From Eubacterium sp. 14-2 (GTDB lineage: Bacteria > Bacillota > Clostridia > Lachnospirales > Lachnospiraceae): a stretch of DNA of 64,000 nucleotides. The notes under the pieces were generated by a model, which worked only from the letters and a program-made list of their open reading frames with translations, had not been told where the DNA came from and did not search any database. Numbering within the stretch: position 1 is the stretch's first letter; every line of letters starts with the position of its first letter. The stretch is from contig NZ_KE159568.1 of assembly GCF_000403845.2 (NCBI RefSeq), positions 1,068,796-1,132,795 on the forward strand. Reading direction: 5' to 3'. Of this stretch, positions 57,081 through 64,000 are shown in pieces. A program made the translations under genes and the position numbers.

Positions 57081-59891
57081 TTATCTTTTCCTGAAATTTT
57101 CGATTTCTTTCTCAATAATGGTGATTTCCTCCTCCATTTCTTTCACACTCTTTATCTTTGCAATAAAGCTGCTTTCCAGTCCATACTGCCTTACCTGGTC
57201 AATCCATTCCAGCGTAGTACCGGAGTCATATCCCGCATTAATCAGGCCATGATACATATAAGCCAGTTCATTTTCCACATTTGTATTGAATACCATGGGA
57301 TCATCTGAATTAATGGTGACCATCAGATTCTGTCCGGAATTTTTCTTCTCCAGGCTGTTCAGATTGAGAATGTAGTGATTGTACAAACTTTCTATTTCAC
57401 CAATTGCCAGATTGGAAGTGGGATTCGTTTCAATATAAATTCCTTTCTGCCGGATTTTTTCCATCATATACATTTGCAATGCTTTCAGCAGCTTTACATC
57501 TTCCTCTGTGGTTTCCAGCCAGATTACCTGATTATATTTATTTTCATACACAGGACAAAAATAAGTACATACAATCTCTGACAGACTCCAGGGTTTTTCA
57601 CCGCCGTTGCTTCCTGTCCCGTAACGGCATAAGGGCCTTTTTTCATCCTCCTTTCCTCCCTCCTGCTCCTTCATTTCTCTATCCTGCTTTCGGAACATTT
57701 CCGTAAAATTCTGTTTAAATTTTTCCTGATATGCCTGATACAGCATGTGAACCGTAATTCCGGCCATATTGCCGTAAATTTTCATGGCTGTTTCCAGTAT
57801 TTTCCCTTCCAGGGCATAGGCGGAAACCGGCAGCTCACATTTGTTTTCAATTACAACACCCCATACCCAAAGAAGATTCTCCAGATATTCTCCCAGAGAA
57901 ATCAGCACGTTCCGGCTGTTTTCCATCCAGTAATCCACATCCGCACCCAGGGCTATTCCATGGCCGATCCTGTCACAGGAACGATAATTATATTTCTCAA
58001 TTACTTCATCTATGTGCCTGAGTCCTGACAAAATATGCCTGAAATCTTCTCCCACATGGTATGTCAGGCCAATATTATTAATTCTTTTATACCTTTTATC
58101 CCCCTCTGTTCCCGTATATACTTTTACCATCTCAGAATAGCGACGGTTTCTCACCTCATTATAGGCCGGAGAGAACAGCCAGGGCTCCGCGGCATTTTCA
58201 TCAGATGCAGCATCCAGCCCCACCAGATATTCGTCCAGATATGGTATTTCATTTCGTATCACCGCAATTGCTCTGGCAATATTCACATACTTTCTCCGTA
58301 ATGCTATTTTATGTCTGGTATTGTAAAGCTGCGCCTCATCCACGCATCTCCAGCAAAAATACCCTGTTGTGTTGTCCAGTGAAGTTCTTTTGTTAAAATG
58401 CAGTACAATTCCAATTGTAGGTGCTTCTGCTCTTCCATGGATGTAGTTGCGATAATGAACCAAAAAACTTCCCACTTCCTTTAAAATCTCTTTTTGCAGC
58501 TCCAGCTGTACCTGTCTGTCGTCCGCTCCATAAAATCTCCGTTCAGTATCCACAGACATCCGAAGCTCCAGTTTTTTCAAAGACCTGATATTCATCTGGG
58601 TCTTCAGAATATAGTCCCATCGTCTTTCCTTTGTCATTCCTCTTCGGAAGAACTCTGATGCTTTTGAAAAATAATTCTGGAACCAGTTAAGCCCCTGCAC
58701 CGTATTTCTCTGAAAGATTCTGGAAAAAAAGGTATTTTTAATTCTGATATACTGCAAAAACAGCCTGGTATAGGCCATATCCTGGCTCTGCCGGATATAT
58801 CCAAGAGATTTTGCCAGAAAAATATACTCCGCACTGGTATCCAGTTCCTCATAGCGCTCATACAGGATACTGTACAAAATATCGCGGTTTTTCATTTCCA
58901 GGACATCAATATCATCTATGTACGCCTGCCACTTTTTCTCCATCTTCTCAAAATACAGGATCTTTTCCCCTCTGGTTTCCCATCTGCTGACATCCGGCTC
59001 ACGCATACTCTGCTGAAATTCCGGAAATTTTTCTGTGAAGAAATTTTCCTGACCGGATTTTCCGGCCTTATACTCCAGAAAATATGCCGCCATGCAGCGA
59101 TACACCGATACATGAAACAGAACATAATCGTACCCTTCAAATTTACTTTTTGGATTGGCAATGTATTCTTTCCATATGGCCAGATTCATGGTTTTTTCCC
59201 ACAGCATCAGATAATCACTGGACACATTGATATGCATGTGAGTTTCTGCCATTCCCTTTTTCAGGTTTGCCATCAGGAGCTTGTCCGCCAGAGAAATATT
59301 GGCCCCCTGCCTGTAAAACATTTCCATTCGATTTCCGTTCAGTACCACAAAAGCTGCAATAAACAAATCCGGCGTTACTATCCGAATCAGGGTATTCCAG
59401 ATTTCCACTTTATCAAAAGCCCCGCTGGTTCCGAGAATATCTTCCGGAAACTCTCTTCCGGACTTGTTCTTCCATGTCCGGATGGCAATTACGCCGTCTC
59501 TTGAAGTCAGCAGAGAATTGGCAATCCAGAAGATATTATCCATATAGCATTTCGCTACCATCTCTTTGCGTCCTGCACCTTTCCACCTGTGGCTCATATC
59601 TTCCACAATCCTGTTATGTGAAAAAAACTTTTCTCCCGCCATCAGTACATCATCCAGAGACCTGGCTCTGCCGGAACAGAGCCTGCAAAGATATTTTCCG
59701 AAATTTTTACGGGCCTTTTCATATCTTACGGAGGCCTCCCCTCTCCCTTTCACACTGAATCGTTCCGTGTGATCAATATAGGCACACCAGGCGTCTTCCT
59801 GTTCCGCCAGTGCGTCCTCCTGCATAAGGCGGGTATCCGTATAAGGAAAAGTCAGTATTTCCAAAATCTGATTTAGTCTGAATTTATTCAA
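57081..59891 (-). CDS. rdrB: RADAR adenosine deaminase RdrB
   Basis: 936-residue protein with the adenosine-deaminase metal and catalytic residues spread over a long chain: H218 and H220 in THMHIN, H612 and E615 in HVGEDFRH, H644 in DRIGHG, and S862-D863-D864 in NSDDP. Length and partner match RdrB of the RADAR anti-phage system, which deaminates adenosine in RNA or nucleotides (ATP to ITP reported). AGGGAG lies nine bases before the ATG; 11 bases separate it from rdrA. Assignment rests on motifs plus the ATPase partner. Confidence 0.87.
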   Translation of the reverse strand: MNKFRLNQILEILTFPYTDTRLMQEDALAEQEDAWCAYIDHTERFSVKGRGEASVRYEKARKNFGKYLCRLCSGRARSLDDVLMAGEKFFSHNRIVEDMSHRWKGAGRKEMVAKCYMDNIFWIANSLLTSRDGVIAIRTWKNKSGREFPEDILGTSGAFDKVEIWNTLIRIVTPDLFIAAFVVLNGNRMEMFYRQGANISLADKLLMANLKKGMAETHMHINVSSDYLMLWEKTMNLAIWKEYIANPKSKFEGYDYVLFHVSVYRCMAAYFLEYKAGKSGQENFFTEKFPEFQQSMREPDVSRWETRGEKILYFEKMEKKWQAYIDDIDVLEMKNRDILYSILYERYEELDTSAEYIFLAKSLGYIRQSQDMAYTRLFLQYIRIKNTFFSRIFQRNTVQGLNWFQNYFSKASEFFRRGMTKERRWDYILKTQMNIRSLKKLELRMSVDTERRFYGADDRQVQLELQKEILKEVGSFLVHYRNYIHGRAEAPTIGIVLHFNKRTSLDNTTGYFCWRCVDEAQLYNTRHKIALRRKYVNIARAIAVIRNEIPYLDEYLVGLDAASDENAAEPWLFSPAYNEVRNRRYSEMVKVYTGTEGDKRYKRINNIGLTYHVGEDFRHILSGLRHIDEVIEKYNYRSCDRIGHGIALGADVDYWMENSRNVLISLGEYLENLLWVWGVVIENKCELPVSAYALEGKILETAMKIYGNMAGITVHMLYQAYQEKFKQNFTEMFRKQDREMKEQEGGKEDEKRPLCRYGTGSNGGEKPWSLSEIVCTYFCPVYENKYNQVIWLETTEEDVKLLKALQMYMMEKIRQKGIYIETNPTSNLAIGEIESLYNHYILNLNSLEKKNSGQNLMVTINSDDPMVFNTNVENELAYMYHGLINAGYDSGTTLEWIDQVRQYGLESSFIAKIKSVKEMEEEITIIEKEIENFRKR

Positions 59892-59902
59892 TATACTCCC
59901 TC

Positions 59903-62830
59903 TTATCCCAAAATATAATCCACATACTCCTGTCTGGCATCATTCACAATATTTTCCAGCGTTTCCCCTATCCACTTTTCCTTCCGGGCATTCATAATCT
60001 TTTCACATATTCGGTAAAACATAACATAATATGCATTTCCCTGTTCCGGAAAAGTATGAAATAACTCTCCGGCAGTATATACTTCTCCTCCCTGTTCCTT
60101 CCAGACAACTCTTCCTGCCAGATACCATTCCACCACACAGAGATAAGTGATGATATCCAGACAAAAATCTATGGCCTCCTCCAGCCTTTCTTCCGGTATG
60201 CAGACCGCCACGCTTTTCAGTATTCTGTGATAAGGCAGGGTATAATTTTCATAAATTCTGCTTTGTTCTTCAGATTCCCTGTTTTGCTCTGTCCTGTCCA
60301 GAACATTCTTTACATTTCTGGCAAAATTCAGGATTCGGTTATTGAATACTCTCTGCCCACCCATAAATTCCTGCTCAATCATTTTCCGATACACTTCATA
60401 ACCTTCTGCCTCTGAATTACTGACCTGTTTCATGCTTTCAAAATATTCTTCTTCATCCAGTATTTCCACCAGATTATAATACTTCCTGTACTGGTACTCG
60501 ATACTATCCTTCAGTTCTTCCATATATTCTTCTACCACACCAATATCGCCCACATTTCTCAGAAGTCCTGTCAGGGCCTTTGCCGTATTCTCTGAGCAGT
60601 AATATACCATATCATCAAGGGTTATATCTTCTACCATCTCCGGATTTTCACTGCTTTCCAGTTTCAGCTGAATCAGCATTTCCTTACACTTTTCGTACAC
60701 ATCTCCCAGGTATATATAATGGTTATGGGACTCTGTCTGAAACATCACTTCTTCTAAAAAAATCTTTCTTTTTCCTTCCTGCCACACAATACCGTTTCTG
60801 AGCTGCCTGTATGTACGAAGTTTTCTGCGGCAGATAAAATCTTCTATTTCCGCCCTCACATCTTTTCTCACTGTGGCTACAAAATCAAGCTCCAGTTCTT
60901 TTGACATAATATCTGTCTTAAGAGACAGTTCCGAACCAAAAATATAAACATTTTCACAGGCCATGGAAACAATTGCCAGAATATTTTCAAACCATTCCCT
61001 TTCTCTGTAGAACAGTTTCTTCACCACACTCCGGTTTCCTTTCCATTGCTTTCGGTCAAAACAGTGCAGATAATCATATACATCCCCGGCATTGTTTCGC
61101 TCAAATTTATAGAGCCTGCCGATTTCCCGAAACAAATCTTCATAATGTCCCAGAAAATCCTGCATATTCATATCGGTCCGAATCATTTTACGATTGGAAA
61201 ACACCCGCCTGTTAATAAATCCTGACAACTCATTCTGGGCATAATATTTCTGCCGGCCGGGACAGACAGAAATCTTTACTTTTTCATTCAGCAGCAGCAG
61301 AACCCTGTCCAGAAAAAATCCCAGTGCATACAAGGCTATGGCCATATCCATAAAAGCCTTTTTCTTTTCCCCGTAACCGCCTGCTCGCTCATTCTCATGG
61401 TCCATATTTTCTCCGTAAAACTCTGGTATATAACGGTAATTTATGTACATGTCCCATTGATTATACTGATACAGCAGAAATTTATCTGTAAATTCCTCTT
61501 CTTCTCCAATTTTATCAAATTTTTCTGTATTGGACCGCAAAATCAGATAAACAAACTGTTTCATGGACTCATATAAATCCTTTATATACATCTGCCTGGT
61601 TTTCTTTTCCTCCCGGACCTGTTCTGACAGACGCAGCACGCCTTCCAGAAATTGCCGCATAATATGATAGGCATTTCCCATCTGTCTGGATGAGTTTCCA
61701 ATAAACTGGAAATAAAAGGCAATCTCGCTGTCTGTAATATCCGGCCTTCTGCCGTCAAAATACAGCTGGCTGATTAAATCTTTCACAGCCATGTTCAGGG
61801 ATACATCACCAACTATTATAAAATTTTCTTTTTCTGATATGCGGCTGAATTCTTTCAGATAATAGCGTGTTGAAGTAGGCAAAATCTTCAGCAAATATGC
61901 CCGTGCACTCTCATAATCTCTGTAATTGATGTCTACCTGTTCCCATCCGGTAAGCCAGCCGTTATTCACACTGTTTTTTTCCAGATATATCTGCCATTCT
62001 TTCGGCAGCTTTCTCATTCGGTTTGTGATATTTATCTCAGTCACTTCCATAATCTGATTTTCATCTGCTGTAATAATCACAATAATATTGGGATGGGCCA
62101 GATATTTTGTGACTACAGAAAACAGATTATTCACCCGTTCCGGAGCCAGATCCACATCATCAAAGAAAAAATAGATCATGGAATTCTCATTATCTTCTTC
62201 CTGTACTCTGTTATTTTTCCGTAGCGTCTCGGCAAGCTCTGTCCAGAATTCTGTCAATTCCCTGGCAAAAGAAAAGGCATTCTGTGCCTGACGCTCGGAA
62301 TTACTGACTACCTCATAAAAAGAGTGTTCCGAATTGGGATTATATTTCACGGAAAAACTCAGTTCACAGATTTTTTTCAATTTTTTTCTCAGGTTCTCTG
62401 TATATTCCACGTGACATCTCTGTGCATAATCCATTTCCTGCTTTTCTTCCAGATGCTCCAGTTTCTCACTGATTACTGCCAGTACCCAGTCTAAAATATC
62501 GCACTCTTCCGGTATGATTTCCGGCATAATAACAGGAAGTACCAGATCCCCCTTGTATTCGTCCTCTATCCTCTTACTTAAGGTATAGAGCACGGATGTT
62601 TTTCCTGTTCCTCTTTCTCCTAAAACAGAAAAGACATTATCATACATAAGTGTATCCTGATAACGTCTTTTCTGTATAGATTTAATATTCACTTTCCGAT
62701 AATCCTCAATTTTACGCCACAGGTCGTCAAACCCAGGAAAAGTATTGTGCAACTGTACATCGCTCAATAACTTTATACCTACTTTATGCGTAACTTCCTT
62801 CGTCTCCTTTGCTCCCTCTGTCTCCCTCAT
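59903..62830 (-). CDS. rdrA: RADAR ATPase RdrA
   Basis: 975-residue KAP-like P-loop ATPase. Walker A is GERGTGKT (71-78), Walker B is IYFFFDDVDLAPERVN around residues 205-220. In RADAR, RdrA forms a ring that binds RdrB and is needed for defence. The ATG at 62830 has GAGGAGG six bases upstream; an in-frame start at 62875 overlaps the small upstream gene. The C-terminal ~600 residues are helical with no known domain I can name. Confidence 0.87.
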   Translation of the reverse strand: MRETEGAKETKEVTHKVGIKLLSDVQLHNTFPGFDDLWRKIEDYRKVNIKSIQKRRYQDTLMYDNVFSVLGERGTGKTSVLYTLSKRIEDEYKGDLVLPVIMPEIIPEECDILDWVLAVISEKLEHLEEKQEMDYAQRCHVEYTENLRKKLKKICELSFSVKYNPNSEHSFYEVVSNSERQAQNAFSFARELTEFWTELAETLRKNNRVQEEDNENSMIYFFFDDVDLAPERVNNLFSVVTKYLAHPNIIVIITADENQIMEVTEINITNRMRKLPKEWQIYLEKNSVNNGWLTGWEQVDINYRDYESARAYLLKILPTSTRYYLKEFSRISEKENFIIVGDVSLNMAVKDLISQLYFDGRRPDITDSEIAFYFQFIGNSSRQMGNAYHIMRQFLEGVLRLSEQVREEKKTRQMYIKDLYESMKQFVYLILRSNTEKFDKIGEEEEFTDKFLLYQYNQWDMYINYRYIPEFYGENMDHENERAGGYGEKKKAFMDMAIALYALGFFLDRVLLLLNEKVKISVCPGRQKYYAQNELSGFINRRVFSNRKMIRTDMNMQDFLGHYEDLFREIGRLYKFERNNAGDVYDYLHCFDRKQWKGNRSVVKKLFYREREWFENILAIVSMACENVYIFGSELSLKTDIMSKELELDFVATVRKDVRAEIEDFICRRKLRTYRQLRNGIVWQEGKRKIFLEEVMFQTESHNHYIYLGDVYEKCKEMLIQLKLESSENPEMVEDITLDDMVYYCSENTAKALTGLLRNVGDIGVVEEYMEELKDSIEYQYRKYYNLVEILDEEEYFESMKQVSNSEAEGYEVYRKMIEQEFMGGQRVFNNRILNFARNVKNVLDRTEQNRESEEQSRIYENYTLPYHRILKSVAVCIPEERLEEAIDFCLDIITYLCVVEWYLAGRVVWKEQGGEVYTAGELFHTFPEQGNAYYVMFYRICEKIMNARKEKWIGETLENIVNDARQEYVDYILG

Positions 62831-62855
62831 ATTTATCCTCCTCATGTACATTGTC

Positions 62856-63080
62856 TCATTTCGAAAGTAATTCATACGGCGATAAAATACTGTCCAACAT
62901 TGTAATACCCTTTAACTCTTCTTCCACACTTCCTGGTCCAGGTCTTCGTACTGAAAAACGCTTTCTTTTTTCCTGCTGCTCTATTTCCCTGGAAATCCTT
63001 GTAATGCTGCGCTCAAATTTATCAATGGAAATACCTTCTGATATATTCCTTCCTGTTTCTGTATATGTGATTTTTGCCAT
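62856..63080 (-). CDS. 74-residue protein upstream of rdrA
   Basis: I do not recognise it. From ATG 63080 (AAGGGGG upstream) the protein is soluble and charged: a likely helix (SIDKFERSITRISREIEQQEK) and a basic centre (KRKRFSVRRPGPGS), ending in LDSILSPYELLSK. It has no membrane segment, unlike the SLATT- or Csx27-type accessory proteins of some RADAR loci. First gene of the RADAR operon, 25 bases before rdrA. Confidence 0.7.
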   Translation of the reverse strand: MAKITYTETGRNISEGISIDKFERSITRISREIEQQEKRKRFSVRRPGPGSVEEELKGITMLDSILSPYELLSK

Positions 63081-63100
63081 TGTACAACCCCCTTTCATTT

Positions 63101-63119
63101 CATTTTCCAGAGGAAAATG
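63101..63119. other. Leader hairpin before the RADAR operon
   Basis: CATTTTCC, three bases, GGAAAATG: a perfect eight-base stem just upstream of the ribosome site of the 74-residue gene. Confidence 0.4.
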
Positions 63120-63132
63120 GAGCTTCGTTTTT

Positions 63133-63161
63133 ATTCTAACACAATTCTGCCCCATATTCAA
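63133..63161 (-). promoter_or_regulatory. Promoter of the RADAR operon
   Basis: Minus-strand TTGAAT, 17 bases, TAGAAT, in the 100-base gap after the glycosyltransferase gene, ~50 bases before the small gene's ATG. Confidence 0.55.
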
Positions 63162-63180
63162 TTGTAACATGCATTTTATT

Positions 63181-64000
63181 CTAATGTACCAGCCGCATCA
63201 TCTGGCGAATCCGTATCTCCAGAGAATACTTTTCTTTTGCCTTCTCATACCCGTTTCGGGCAATTTCCGCCCGCTCCTCTTCATGCTCCAGATAATACCT
63301 GATTTTGTCAGTCAGTTCCTTTTCACTGGCATAGATTTCCAGGTCTTTTCCAATCTCAAAATACTCCGGTATTTCGCTCTGGTAATTGGTCAGCAGAAAC
63401 CCGCCCGCTCCCAGAATATCCCAGAATCGCAGAGGCAGTCCGGTTCTTATGGGTTTGGATGTGAAATTCAGATTGATTCTGGAGAGATGAAAAATTTTCG
63501 GCATGGCTGTGGCAGCGCTGGCAATCCCCCGGTAGCTGGCGCGGGGCAGTACACTGAAATCACTGGATGTATACAAATCCAGTTCAAATTCTTCCGACAC
63601 TCGTTTCAGCAGGCGGAGTCTCTCCTGCTCTGTTACCTTGCTGCCCAGATACAGATGAGCCATGGCCGCCTGCTCATTGTGCTCCGCCCGCTCCGGAAAC
63701 TGGTAAAAGGGCACTTTTTCTTTGAAAGCCTGCAGAATTTCCTCTGTAATACATTCCTCTAAAAAATTATATCCATAGACTTTCACCTGTGCTTCTGTTA
63801 CACCGTCCAGATAGCCTTTGAGGTAACTCTCTTCCTGCAGGTAATTGTAAGGACATTTCTCCGTATAGAGAGAGCCTACAAAAGACACTTCCGCAGCATA
63901 TTTTTCTCTGTCCTGTCTGGTAATGTGTTCCAACAAACTGTCCAGACGAACATAATCCGCTCCCAGAGGCAGATAAAAAATCTTTTTGGGATTCTCAGAA
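63181..64000 (-). CDS. Glycosyltransferase, CgeB/DUF3880-like (5' end outside window)
   Basis: Open from the right edge to 63181 (272 sense codons and the stop in view). The GT-B-type C-terminal half is present: AAEVSFVGSLYTEKCPYNYL, then INLNFTSKPIRTGLPLRFWDILGAGGFLLTNYQSEIPEYF, of which RTGLPLRFWDILGAGGF is the sugar-nucleotide part. The family CgeB/DUF3880 is often near flagellar genes and may glycosylate flagellin. That link is positional. Confidence 0.8.
   Translation of the reverse strand, partial: SENPKKIFYLPLGADYVRLDSLLEHITRQDREKYAAEVSFVGSLYTEKCPYNYLQEESYLKGYLDGVTEAQVKVYGYNFLEECITEEILQAFKEKVPFYQFPERAEHNEQAAMAHLYLGSKVTEQERLRLLKRVSEEFELDLYTSSDFSVLPRASYRGIASAATAMPKIFHLSRINLNFTSKPIRTGLPLRFWDILGAGGFLLTNYQSEIPEYFEIGKDLEIYASEKELTDKIRYYLEHEEERAEIARNGYEKAKEKYSLEIRIRQMMRLVH

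Overview
The window comes from a low-to-moderate GC Gram-positive bacterium, most likely a motile gut member of the Lachnospiraceae (Clostridia). Supporting signs are sigma-A promoters of the TTGACA-17-TATAAT type, strong AGGAGG ribosome sites, the rpmG-secE-nusG-rplK-rplA / rplJL / rpoBC / rpsL-rpsG-fusA-tuf layout, a putative bile salt hydrolase, clostridial NADP glutamate dehydrogenase and flagellin genes. Calls rest on reading the sequence and on family knowledge; no database search was run.

Layout. 1-3554: hypB plus a long Fe-S/flavin oxidoreductase (cut by the window edge), divergent from a FadR-type regulator, with near-identical TGGT-N3-ACCA operators in both leaders. 3630-6476: a four-repeat small protein, a chemotaxis receptor and a small alarmone synthetase. 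6614-9650: a two-gene unit (HEPN-like protein plus a large ATPase with a KGGVGRT motif and a second P-loop), a candidate uncharacterised conflict/defence system. 9877-13992: MocR-type regulator, DUF1015 protein, endonuclease III, PepSY lipoprotein. 14225-17641: an McrBC-type restriction operon with a separate third gene and, at its 3' end, a 30-residue membrane peptide facing a convergent short RNA across a shared terminator. 17718-20269: MarR/citrate synthase in one open frame, and bioY under a BirA-type operator. 20299-25472: tRNA-Pro, a short RNA candidate, bile salt hydrolase, an orphan adenine methyltransferase and gdhA. 25835-34020: an accessory stretch with ADP-ribosylglycohydrolase, a nuclease-like gene pair under a WYL-like regulator, an Ntn hydrolase, acetyltransferases (one broken) and mobile-element debris.

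34105-54427 is the translation/transcription block, read leftward in several units with their own promoters. Between rplL and rpoB it is interrupted by an ECF sigma/anti-sigma pair and an IS1182-family element that ends 12 bases from the rpoBC -35 box. 54563-56947 holds a sigma-D-driven FliD-like gene and a divergent flagellin. 57081-63080 is a RADAR-type anti-phage system (RdrB deaminase and RdrA ATPase) preceded by an unrecognised 74-residue gene with its own promoter. A glycosyltransferase runs off the right edge.

The window carries at least three defence-like modules (the KGGVGRT/HEPN-like pair, McrBC plus a third gene, RADAR plus a small gene) and two weaker candidates (the orphan methyltransferase and the beta-CASP/PD-(D/E)XK pair) set among housekeeping genes. 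The least explained are the KGGVGRT pair, the third McrBC gene and the RADAR small gene.
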